This document shows, one piece after another, positions 28,230-36,038 of a stretch of 64,000 nucleotides of DNA. Origin of the DNA: an uncultured Collinsella sp. Its GTDB lineage: Bacteria; Actinomycetota; Coriobacteriia; Coriobacteriales; Coriobacteriaceae. Location of the stretch: assembly GCA_900549715.1 (NCBI GenBank), contig URPK01000002.1, positions 62,001 through 126,000 of the forward strand. Reading direction: 5' to 3'. Position 1 is the first letter of the stretch, and the number at the start of each line of letters is the position of its first letter. The translations under genes and the position numbers were made by a program. The notes beneath the pieces are model-generated. The model was not told the DNA's origin, searched no databases, and saw only the letters and a list, made by a program, of their open reading frames with translations.

Positions 28230-29227
28230 TGAAGGGAACGCATACCGTTGTCGTAGAGCGTGCAAAGGTCAAATACACACTCACCTTTAAACGCAACATT
28301 TCCTTCATTCGCGGCAACAGCGGCACGGGCAAAACGACGCTTATCTCGATGATTCGCGACTACAACGACCGAGGACAGGAAAGCGGCGTTACACTCAGCT
28401 GCGACGTGCCCTGCGAAACGCTTTCCGGCAGACGTTGGAAGCGCGAGCTTTCGATTATCGAGGACTCAATAATCTTTTTAGATGAGGGCAACGAATTTAT
28501 CTACTCAAAAGACTTCGCAAAAGCCGTTAACGGGTCGTCCAACTATTTTGTTCTGATATCTCGTCGAGATGCCAGCGAGCTCCCCTACAGTGTCGACGAA
28601 ATCCTAAAGCTGGTAAACACCACGAGTAAAACAATCAATGGTCGAAAGAGCGATAAACGCTTCTACTCGGTAACAAAACCGATATACAGCCACACAGCAA
28701 ACATGCTTTACCAGGACCTAAATGTTGGATTCGAGGCACCCGACGCCGTAGTTGTTGAGGATAGCAAATCTGGCTATCAATTCTACGACGCTCTTTGCAA
28801 CCGACTCGGGATCCCCTGCTATACCGCCACCGGCGTTGCGAATCTAAAACGTACGATTCACGAATGTCCCGAGCAAAACATCCTTGCTATTGGAGACGGA
28901 GCAGCATTTGGTCCCTACATCGAAAAGGTGCTCGGACAGCGCGTTTACAAGAACGTACGCTTGTTCCTCCCCGAATCATTCGAGTGGACACTCCTGCAAT
29001 CTGGCCTCATTCCCAGTAACGATATCTTAAAAATCCTCGAGGATCCCTCAAGCTATATCGAAAGCCGCGACTACCTGAGCTGGGAGCGGTTCTTCACCGA
29101 CGTATTGATCAAGTACTCTGCAGACACTCGCTACGTCTACAGAAAGGCACGGCTCAACGAGCAGTACCTAAAGCCACAGGCGATGGATGCAGTTGCAAGC
29201 GTCTTGCCCGAGTGTCTGAAGGCATAA
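28229..29227 (+). CDS. P-loop NTPase with TOPRIM-like C-terminal domain
   Basis: A 332-residue protein of unknown function. Walker A is RGNSGTGKTTL at residues 28-38 and a Walker B-like IIFLDEGNEF at 81-90; only about 45 residues separate them, shorter than in ABC or SMC ATPases, and no ABC signature is visible. The C-terminal half has VVVEDSKSGYQFYDALC (Glu177) and LAIGDGAAFGPYIEKV (Asp223), which resembles the Glu and Asp motifs of TOPRIM folds in OLD-type and DUF4435-type nucleases. It is translationally coupled to the DUF4869-like gene. A two-gene anti-phage or DNA-processing unit is a reasonable inference, unproven. Confidence 0.6.
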   Translation: MKGTHTVVVERAKVKYTLTFKRNISFIRGNSGTGKTTLISMIRDYNDRGQESGVTLSCDVPCETLSGRRWKRELSIIEDSIIFLDEGNEFIYSKDFAKAVNGSSNYFVLISRRDASELPYSVDEILKLVNTTSKTINGRKSDKRFYSVTKPIYSHTANMLYQDLNVGFEAPDAVVVEDSKSGYQFYDALCNRLGIPCYTATGVANLKRTIHECPEQNILAIGDGAAFGPYIEKVLGQRVYKNVRLFLPESFEWTLLQSGLIPSNDILKILEDPSSYIESRDYLSWERFFTDVLIKYSADTRYVYRKARLNEQYLKPQAMDAVASVLPECLKA

Positions 29228-29231
29228 TGGC

Positions 29232-29266
29232 AGTGGGGAGGACCAACTTGGTCCTCCCCACTTTTA
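29232..29266. terminator. Strong bidirectional-position terminator between convergent genes
   Basis: A perfect 14-bp stem (29232-29245 with 29249-29262) with a 3-base loop and TTTTAATT on the plus side. It ends the P-loop gene and also separates it from the converging acyltransferase gene. Confidence 0.85.
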
Positions 29267-29267
29267 A

Positions 29268-30254
29268 TTACGCCTTCCTGATCACGTATGCCAGGCCGAT
29301 ATCGCAGGCGCAACGCACGATTGATGCAAAGAGCCACGATGTTGGCAGCGTCATAAGCAGCGGCATCGTCTGCCAAGGAATAAACCAATCGACCGCGTGG
29401 ATTGCAAAGATGGCAAGACTGGCCTGTCCGCAGAACACGAGGGCTTGTTCAAAGGACCCCAAAACCGGCACGTCTTTCAACTTCTCCAACGCCATCGAAA
29501 CCCAACAGACGCAGTAGCTACCCGCAACAGCGGCAACTGTCGCAACCACAAACCCATCCACGCGGCGGCTCGAAAGCTCAAGCCCACTCAGCGCGGCAAG
29601 GACAAGCCAAGCGACACCGGCTCCAATAAACAGCAGGGGCTTGCTCTCGCTCGGCTCCAGCCCCTTTTGGCGCGCCGTATAGCCAACCCACATCAGCAGC
29701 AAGATATAGCAGCTCAGATCCATATCGAGCGGCAGGTAAACACCCATTAATCGAGACACGCTCAATCCGCAAAAGGCAATCGCGGCACAGACAACGCCCT
29801 GCCAAACAACCCCGATCCCGCGGCGATCAAACAGCCGCACGAGCGCATTAAACAACAGGCGCGACGTAAACAGCGCCGCCAAAAACCATGCCATGCCAAC
29901 GGCGGCAACGCCAAGCCGAGGCACATCAACGCCTGAGGCAAACACAAGCGTCTTAAGCCCCGCAACCAGCGTACCGCTCGTCAAAGAAACACCGCTCATC
30001 AAGAACGTCGGCACCTGCCACGCCAGTGCAAGAACCACATACGGCACCAGCAGGCGCGACACCGAACCACTCAGCAGCTCGCGCCACGGCTTCGGCCTAA
30101 ACGTATACCCGGCAAGAATAAAGAACACCGGCATGTGAAACGAGAAGATCGCGTGCCGCAAGGGAGAGGGATTTGGGACGGTGTGCCCCACAATGACCAG
30201 AATCATTGCAATCCCCTTTGCAATATCTATCCAGTCGAGCCTTTTACTTCCCAT
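29268..30254 (-). CDS. Acyltransferase family 3 membrane protein
   Basis: A 328-residue protein with about ten hydrophobic helices. The N-terminus RLDWIDIAKGIAMILVIVGHT and the IFSFHMPVFFILAGYTF block are the conserved opening of acyltransferase 3 (OafA/NodX/WcaK-type) enzymes, with the catalytic-region His in VGHT. Such enzymes O-acetylate or O-acylate surface glycans. No SGNH domain is attached. It lies beside the polysaccharide locus, so a role in glycan modification fits, but the substrate cannot be told. It is complete with an ATG start. Confidence 0.82.
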   Translation of the reverse strand: MGSKRLDWIDIAKGIAMILVIVGHTVPNPSPLRHAIFSFHMPVFFILAGYTFRPKPWRELLSGSVSRLLVPYVVLALAWQVPTFLMSGVSLTSGTLVAGLKTLVFASGVDVPRLGVAAVGMAWFLAALFTSRLLFNALVRLFDRRGIGVVWQGVVCAAIAFCGLSVSRLMGVYLPLDMDLSCYILLLMWVGYTARQKGLEPSESKPLLFIGAGVAWLVLAALSGLELSSRRVDGFVVATVAAVAGSYCVCWVSMALEKLKDVPVLGSFEQALVFCGQASLAIFAIHAVDWFIPWQTMPLLMTLPTSWLFASIVRCACDIGLAYVIRKA

Positions 30255-30285
30255 GGCGAACCCTTCAAAACCGCAGCACGCAAGA

Positions 30286-30320
30286 TGAAAAAAGCCCAGA
30301 CCACCAAGCGGTCCGGGCTT
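30286..30320 (-). terminator. Intrinsic terminator after tRNA-Arg(TCT)
   Basis: Minus-strand arms at 30310-30320 and 30292-30302 pair (one mismatch), seven-base loop, followed by a T-run (the plus-strand A-run before 30292). Confidence 0.75.
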
Positions 30321-30329
30321 AATAAATGA

Positions 30330-30406
30330 TGGTGCTCCATGGCGGATTCGAACCGTCGACCTTGGGATTAGAAGTCCCCTGCTCTATCCAACTGAGCTAA
30401 TGGAGC
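30330..30406 (-). tRNA. tRNA-Arg (anticodon TCT)
   Basis: Acceptor GCTCCAT pairing ATGGAGC, anticodon loop CTTCTAA giving TCT, T-loop GGTTCGAATCC and an encoded CCA; 77 nucleotides. It marks the left border of the polysaccharide locus. Confidence 0.95.
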
Positions 30407-30460
30407 AAATAACCGCACGCCCAAGCAAGCGCAAACCTGTCAGGCGCAAGTAATTATAAC

Positions 30461-31228
30461 CTAGTTGAACTGCTCGCGGTACGCCTTGCAGACCTCATCG
30501 ACCGGGCCGTCCATGCGAAGGTCACCCTTCTCAATCCAAACGGCACGCTGGCAGATGCGTTCAACCTGCTCCATGGAGTGCGAAACGAACAGAACCGTCA
30601 CGTCGCCGCTCTGGATAAAGTGCTGGATGCGGGCCTCGCACTTCTGCTGGAAGAACACATCACCGACGGACAGCGTCTCGTCAACGATCAGAATATCGGG
30701 CTCGGTAATCGTCGCGATTGCAAAGGCAATACGCGCAACCATGCCCGAGGAGAAGTTCTTAAGCGGCATGTCGACAAAGTTCTGAAGCTCAGCGAACTCG
30801 ATAATGCCGTCAAAGTTGGCGTCGATGAACTCCTTGGTATAGCCGAGCAGGGCGCCGTTCAGATAGATGTTCTCGCGGGCGGTCAGCTCGGGATCAAAGC
30901 CGGCACCAAGCTCAATCAGCGGCGCGATGTTACCGTGCACCTTAACGCTGCCCTCGCTTGGCTCAAGCACGCCAGCGATAATCTTGAGCATCGTAGACTT
31001 GCCGGAGCCATTGGTGCCAACCAGACCCACGACCTCGCCACGATGAATATCAAACGAAATATGCTTAAGCGCCCTAAACTCCTCAAAGAACAACTCGTGC
31101 TTGGCGAGCTTGATGAAGTACTCCTTGAGGTTGGTCAGCGACTCAGACGCCATGTTAAAGATCATGGTGACGTCGTCGACCTCGACAGCCAGAGGCTGCT
31201 CGCTGTAATCAACAACAGATTCAGTCAT
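30461..31228 (-). CDS. Polysaccharide ABC exporter ATP-binding subunit (Wzt/TagH-type)
   Basis: Energises export of an undecaprenyl-linked glycan or teichoic-acid-like polymer. The 255-residue protein has Walker A GTNGSGKST, ABC signature FSSGMVARIAF, Walker B ILIVDETLSVGD and the HSMEQVERIC switch. The upstream FEEFRALKHISFDIHRGEVVGL is typical of the Wzt/TagH/RfbE subgroup. No C-terminal carbohydrate-binding domain is present, so there is no O-antigen end-sensing module. ATG at 31228 follows AGGAG; the GTG one codon earlier is less well placed. It lies 11 bases after the permease gene. Confidence 0.92.
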   Translation of the reverse strand: MTESVVDYSEQPLAVEVDDVTMIFNMASESLTNLKEYFIKLAKHELFFEEFRALKHISFDIHRGEVVGLVGTNGSGKSTMLKIIAGVLEPSEGSVKVHGNIAPLIELGAGFDPELTARENIYLNGALLGYTKEFIDANFDGIIEFAELQNFVDMPLKNFSSGMVARIAFAIATITEPDILIVDETLSVGDVFFQQKCEARIQHFIQSGDVTVLFVSHSMEQVERICQRAVWIEKGDLRMDGPVDEVCKAYREQFN

Positions 31229-31239
31229 CACAGCACTCC

Positions 31240-32085
31240 TTAGATGTAGAGGATAAATTTGCGCTCGGACTTATGGAACACGGTGTAGCCAATAATAAGC
31301 GCAAGAACCGCCCAGGCAACGCACATACCAAACGTCATGAGCGAGGGCGTAGTCTGAAACAGAAAGATATCGCGCATAAACTGCAGGTAGTTGAACATGG
31401 GGTTCGCATACATCAAGATACGCACGAGATGCGGCATTTGCGCAATATAGTCAGTCGTCCAGAAGATGGGCGTAATGTAAGTCCACGCCGTAATGACGAC
31501 GCTCCATAGATGCATAACGTCGCGGAAAAAGACCGTAAGAGCAGAGAGCATCATGCCCAGGCCCATGCAGAAGCACATAAGCAGCAGCAGGCAAACCGGC
31601 AGCAGAATGAGGTGCCAAGAAGGCATAACGCGGAACCACAGCATGACGATGGCGACGGCGACCAGCGAGAAGGCAAAGTTGACCAGCGAGAAGAGCACCT
31701 TTTGCACCGGGAAGACCCAGCGGTGCACCTTAACCTTCTTGAGCAGAGGGGCAGCGCCCACGATAGACGTCAGGGCCTGGTTCGTAGACTCGGACATGAC
31801 GGCAAAGGTAATGTTACCCACGATCAAGTACAGCGGGTACATCTCGGGCGTCATTGAGCCATTGCGGCCTTGGCCAAAAATCGTCGAGAACACGATGGCC
31901 ATGACGATCATCATCAGCAACGGATTGAGCACCGACCATGCGACACCCAGAACGCTACGGCGATACTTGATCTTAAAATCCTTGGTAACCAGCTGACGAA
32001 GGATAAACGCATCCTTCTCAAATTCGTTCTTAGCAAACGTCGCAGGCAGACTGCGAGTTTCTTGTTGCTTTGTCTGATCCGACAC
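31240..32085 (-). CDS. Polysaccharide ABC exporter permease (Wzm/TagG-type)
   Basis: Membrane subunit of the exporter encoded just downstream. Six hydrophobic segments and the family wording FILRQLVTKDFKIKYRRSVLGVAWSVLNPLLMM in its N-terminal part, with GPI-like VFFRDVMHLWSVVITAWTYITPIFW later. I prefer the GTG at 32085 (281 residues) because GGAG stands 8 bases before it, rather than a TTG eleven codons upstream which lacks a ribosome site. Together with its ATPase this gives a complete exporter. Confidence 0.9.
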   Translation of the reverse strand: MSDQTKQQETRSLPATFAKNEFEKDAFILRQLVTKDFKIKYRRSVLGVAWSVLNPLLMMIVMAIVFSTIFGQGRNGSMTPEMYPLYLIVGNITFAVMSESTNQALTSIVGAAPLLKKVKVHRWVFPVQKVLFSLVNFAFSLVAVAIVMLWFRVMPSWHLILLPVCLLLLMCFCMGLGMMLSALTVFFRDVMHLWSVVITAWTYITPIFWTTDYIAQMPHLVRILMYANPMFNYLQFMRDIFLFQTTPSLMTFGMCVAWAVLALIIGYTVFHKSERKFILYI

Positions 32086-32124
32086 GGATGCAACTCCTTT
32101 ACTCGTAATCGTTGACAAGCGAAC

Positions 32125-32130
32125 AGTATA
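32125..32130 (-). promoter_or_regulatory. -10-like element for the ABC exporter genes
   Basis: Minus-strand TATACT about 40 bases before the permease GTG. The -35 region is poor. Confidence 0.35.
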
Positions 32131-32174
32131 AACCCGCCCTCAACGCCATAAGGCGGCGTTGCGAAACTGGAAAA

Positions 32175-34052
32175 CTATCCCACAACATCATTTTCGGAAC
32201 GTCTTTCACCAGACAGCATGCCGCGAGCGACAACCACAAGCACGGCAGGAAGACCAAATTGAGCAGCCACGATATAACGAGGCCAATACCAAATAGGACT
32301 CGCAATAAAGAGCGTTCCGTACAACAGCAAAAAAGGCAAAAGCGGCAATGCGAAACGCGAACGCCCACGCGATACCAAAAGAACTGCCGAAAACATAAGC
32401 AACCAAAAGACAACGGAGCCAGAAATAGACCAAGCGCTCAGTCCAATCGCCACATCGACACCATCGCCGAGGGGTGCAAGCAAGTTGCGAAATGTAACTC
32501 CCGTAGAAGCCTTTGCGTCGGCCACAAGGTTATACGGAACGCCCATGAGAAAGTTTTCAGGCAGACCGTCAGCGCCCTTTACATTTGGGGCCCAAAAACC
32601 AAACGTCTGCAGTTCCCACGCCTCAAAGTATATCGAAGGGTTACGCGAAAGCATCGAGGCCCAATGGGTCCAAAATTCATCCTTTAAACGCTCCGCATTA
32701 AAGTCTTCATTCCATTTAAGCGGATCGATACAGCTGGGAAGATACACCTCTTTGTAACGATCAAGCGGAAGCAGCTCGTTCATATAAGAACGGTCGGACT
32801 CGGACATATCGCCATCGAGCGCGGCAACGCGAGCCATCTGAGCAAGCGGAATACCCACTGACTCAACATCCTCCGATGGAACAACGCCCATAGCCGAGTA
32901 CACGGGCCCCGTAATAACCAAGCATGTGACAAGCGCAAATCCAAGAGATACGGCCAAACGAGAGGCAGACTTCATCGGGGCAACGCAGCCGAGCCGGTCC
33001 AAAGCAACAACTATCGCAAGTACCACGAATAGCGCGACGCAAATATACAAACCGTTATTCCGTAGAAGCATAACGCCCAACGCCAGGGCACCAAAAACGA
33101 GCAAACGCAACGCGCTCGACCGGGAATCCTTTCCCGCGACGGCATCGGCAAGCATGGTCACCATCAAGACAAGACAGCAGGAAAACAACGGGTCTTTCCA
33201 AAGCGCCACAGAATATAGAGCGCAATACCGTGACAAGCCAAAATAGACTACGAGCAGCCAAGACCAGCGAGAGGAGACCCCCAAACGAGAAGTCACCCAA
33301 ATTGAAAGATAGCCAAACGTGCTGGCAACACAGGCCATCTGAAGCACCGTTAGCAAGGCAACGCCCACCGAAGGGCTCATCCCCATGAGGCCTGCAATTT
33401 TGATACAAGCAGCCATCATCATGGTGAATGCAACCGGATGATGGTTGCTCAAAGGGTTCCACCCCATAATCTGAGCAAACGACGAGAAGGTATCCCCAAA
33501 AAACAGGCCTGGAAAATACCTCAGGAAGAACGGCAGATATAAAAGAAATATCACTAGAGCACGGACCGCAACAGATAGGAATCGAATGGACGAGTCACCA
33601 TCATTCGCCCGTGGCGAGTCTTCGCAGAAAACACAGCAGCGGCAACTACAAGACAGCTGAACAAGCACCGACAAGACCCAAAAGACCAGCGCCGACATCA
33701 CCCAAAAAGCAACAAAATCAATCGCGGAATACGGCTCAATATAGTTCTCGTAAATCCCGCCGGCAATCACCGGTTCTGTCACGCGAATATGCGCTCCCAG
33801 CACAAGAACAAACGAAAATACAAGGGAAATCACTAAGCAGCAAGCTCTACCAACAACAGACGGAAATGCAAAATCCCTGCACGCAAACTTATTGAAATTA
33901 ACCAATGATGCGATTATCGCAACACATGCCAAGACAGATGGAAACAGGTCGAAGGAACCACTACAATACGTCACCGTAGTGATGCTTGCTGCAAACAGCA
34001 AAACAGCACGTGTCACATCTAATAACCTGAACTCTCGAATCAATGCGCCCAT
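32175..34052 (-). CDS. DUF6020-type multi-spanning membrane protein
   Basis: Around 625 residues with at least ten hydrophobic helices and no signal peptide cleavage. The middle contains FGDTFSSFAQIMGWNPLSNHHPVAFTMMM, the block of DUF6020 proteins thought to be GT-C-like membrane glycosyltransferases or related surface-glycan enzymes; function is unproven. The first possible Met (34103) would overlap the divergent glycosyltransferase start, so I use the Met at 34052. It is probably expressed from the short 49-base divergent region. It contains an unusually Cys/Ser-rich loop near residues 140-165 (LSCSCRCCVFCEDSPR). Confidence 0.7.
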   Translation of the reverse strand: MGALIREFRLLDVTRAVLLFAASITTVTYCSGSFDLFPSVLACVAIIASLVNFNKFACRDFAFPSVVGRACCLVISLVFSFVLVLGAHIRVTEPVIAGGIYENYIEPYSAIDFVAFWVMSALVFWVLSVLVQLSCSCRCCVFCEDSPRANDGDSSIRFLSVAVRALVIFLLYLPFFLRYFPGLFFGDTFSSFAQIMGWNPLSNHHPVAFTMMMAACIKIAGLMGMSPSVGVALLTVLQMACVASTFGYLSIWVTSRLGVSSRWSWLLVVYFGLSRYCALYSVALWKDPLFSCCLVLMVTMLADAVAGKDSRSSALRLLVFGALALGVMLLRNNGLYICVALFVVLAIVVALDRLGCVAPMKSASRLAVSLGFALVTCLVITGPVYSAMGVVPSEDVESVGIPLAQMARVAALDGDMSESDRSYMNELLPLDRYKEVYLPSCIDPLKWNEDFNAERLKDEFWTHWASMLSRNPSIYFEAWELQTFGFWAPNVKGADGLPENFLMGVPYNLVADAKASTGVTFRNLLAPLGDGVDVAIGLSAWSISGSVVFWLLMFSAVLLVSRGRSRFALPLLPFLLLYGTLFIASPIWYWPRYIVAAQFGLPAVLVVVARGMLSGERRSENDVVG

Positions 34053-34101
34053 CCTAACCACGAAACAAACGATTCGATTGTACGCGACCAAAGGAACCTT
34101 C

Positions 34102-35064
34102 ATGGCCGAGCAAACGATTGCCGTTATTATCCCCTGTTACAACGAGGCAGTCACCATCGGAAAAGTCATCGACGACTTTCACCGCGAGCTTCCGCAAGCG
34201 ACGGTCTATGTCTATGACAACAACTCGTCGGACGATACCTCACGCATCGCTACCGAGCACGGCGCCACGGTCCGCTTTGAGCCCCGCCAGGGAAAGGGCA
34301 ACGTGTGCCGCCAGATGTTTCGCGACATCGACGCCGATTGCTACCTGATGGTCGACGGCGACGACACCTATCCCGCCGAGGCGGCCAAAGCCCTCTGCGA
34401 GCCCATCCTTAACGGCGCGGCCGACATGACCGTAGGCGACCGCCTTTCCAACGGCACCTACGCCGAGGAAAACAAGCGTGCTTTCCACGGCTTTGGCAAC
34501 AACCTAGTTCGCGCCATGATCAAGTGGATCTATGGCTACAGCTTCGATGACGTCATGACCGGCTACCGCGCCATGAGCCGCCCGTTCGTTAAAACCTTCC
34601 CTGTGCTTTCCGAGGGTTTCCAGATTGAAACCGAGCTCTCGATCCACGCCGTCGACCACCGCTGGCGCATCAAAGATGTGCCCATCGAGTACCGCGACCG
34701 TCCGGAAGGCTCCGAGTCCAAGCTCAATACCGTGAGCGACGGCATTAAAGTCGTTGCGATGATCGGCACGCTGTTCAAGGACTACCGTCCGCTCAAATTC
34801 TTCAGCCTGGTCGCGCTTCTGTTTGCGATTATCGGCCTCGCCCTGGGCATCCCCATCGTCGTCGAATATTTCCAGACCGGTCTCGTCCCCCGCTTCCCCA
34901 CCGCAATGCTCGCCGCATCTTTCATGTTCCTTTGTGGCCTGAGTCTCGCGACGGGGCTTATCCTTGATTCCGTTGCAAAGGTTGAGCGTAAACAGTGGGA
35001 GGTCAACGTGTATAACACATATGGCTGCAGCATTCCCTCCAGCGCAAATAAAAACGAGAGGTAA
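34102..35064 (+). CDS. GT2 glycosyltransferase with C-terminal membrane segments
   Basis: A 320-residue enzyme. N-terminal GT-A domain with IPCYNEAVTIGKVIDDFH, YDNNSSDDTS and the DGDDTYPAEAA metal-binding motif, then MTGYRAMSRPFVK. Two hydrophobic helices at the C-terminus (FFSLVALLFAIIGLALGIPI; MLAASFMFLCGLSLATGLIL) resemble polyprenyl-phosphate-sugar synthases. It probably transfers a sugar to a lipid carrier. Its start shares the divergent gap with the DUF6020 gene. A second GT2 follows 5 bases later, so they form an operon with the YfhO gene. Confidence 0.85.
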   Translation: MAEQTIAVIIPCYNEAVTIGKVIDDFHRELPQATVYVYDNNSSDDTSRIATEHGATVRFEPRQGKGNVCRQMFRDIDADCYLMVDGDDTYPAEAAKALCEPILNGAADMTVGDRLSNGTYAEENKRAFHGFGNNLVRAMIKWIYGYSFDDVMTGYRAMSRPFVKTFPVLSEGFQIETELSIHAVDHRWRIKDVPIEYRDRPEGSESKLNTVSDGIKVVAMIGTLFKDYRPLKFFSLVALLFAIIGLALGIPIVVEYFQTGLVPRFPTAMLAASFMFLCGLSLATGLILDSVAKVERKQWEVNVYNTYGCSIPSSANKNER

Positions 35065-35069
35065 GTCAC

Positions 35070-36038
35070 ATGCCGCTCATCTCCATCGTCGTGCCGTGTT
35101 ACAACGAGCAGGAATCACTTCCGATCTTTCTCAAAGAGCTCGATGGCGTCGTTCGCATCATGACCCGGCAAGACCCCGGCATCTCCTTTGAAGCCGTCCT
35201 CATCGACGATGGCTCGGCAGACAAAACGCTCGCCGTCATGAAGGCAGAAGCTACGGCGGCGCATCCATACGCCATCCGCTGGCACTCTTTCTCGCGCAAC
35301 TTTGGCAAGGAGGCGGCACTACTCGCCGGACTCCAGCACGCAAAGGGCGACTATGTCGCCACCATGGATGCCGACATGCAGGACCCGCCCTCGCTCCTGC
35401 CGCAGATGTACGAGATCTTGCAAACCGAAGACTACGATAACGTCGCCACACGCAGGACCACCCGCGAAGGCGAGCCTCCCATCAGGTCGTTCTGCGCCCG
35501 TATGTTCTACAAGATCATCAACCGCATTTCCAAGGCCGACATCGTCGACGGAGCACGCGATTTTAGGCTCATGAAGCGACCTATGGTCAACGCCATCATC
35601 TCCATGGGCGAATACAATCGATTCTCCAAGGGCATCTACGGCTGGGTCGGCTTCAAGACCAAATGGCTCCCCTACGTAAACGTCAACCGCGTGGCCGGTG
35701 AGACCAAATGGAGCTTTTGGTCGCTGCTCCTCTATTCCATCGACGGCATCGTCGCGTTTTCCACGGCGCCACTCTCCCTCGCCGCCCTCACGGGTATCGT
35801 CTTCTGCCTCATCGCCATCATGGGATTTATCGTCATCCTGGTCAAAACGCTTGTTTGGGGCGATCCCGTAGGCGGATGGCCCTCCCTTGCCTGCCTCATT
35901 ACGCTGTTTGGCGGCATGCAGCTCCTGTGCCTGGGAATCATTGGCGAGTACCTAGCAAAAGCCTACTTGGAGGCCAAGCACCGCCCCATCTATATCATTC
36001 GAGAATCCAACGAGGAATCTGATGACACGGCCCAATAA
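35070..36038 (+). CDS. GtrB-like polyprenyl-phosphate glycosyltransferase
   Basis: A 322-residue GT2 with VVPCYNEQESLPIFLKEL, LIDDGSADKTL, MDADMQDPPSLLPQM (DXD and the DQDLQDPPE-like motif) and RNFGKEAAL, which fit GtrB/DPM1-like enzymes that load glucose or another sugar on undecaprenyl phosphate. Two C-terminal membrane helices are present. It overlaps the YfhO gene by 17 bases, and YfhO-type proteins are thought to use such lipid-linked sugars. Product identity is unknown. Confidence 0.88.
   Translation: MPLISIVVPCYNEQESLPIFLKELDGVVRIMTRQDPGISFEAVLIDDGSADKTLAVMKAEATAAHPYAIRWHSFSRNFGKEAALLAGLQHAKGDYVATMDADMQDPPSLLPQMYEILQTEDYDNVATRRTTREGEPPIRSFCARMFYKIINRISKADIVDGARDFRLMKRPMVNAIISMGEYNRFSKGIYGWVGFKTKWLPYVNVNRVAGETKWSFWSLLLYSIDGIVAFSTAPLSLAALTGIVFCLIAIMGFIVILVKTLVWGDPVGGWPSLACLITLFGGMQLLCLGIIGEYLAKAYLEAKHRPIYIIRESNEESDDTAQ

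Noticed and set aside
34053..34103. Seventeen extra N-terminal codons for the DUF6020 gene
   Set aside because: They would overlap the start codon of the divergent GT2 gene and leave no promoter space.
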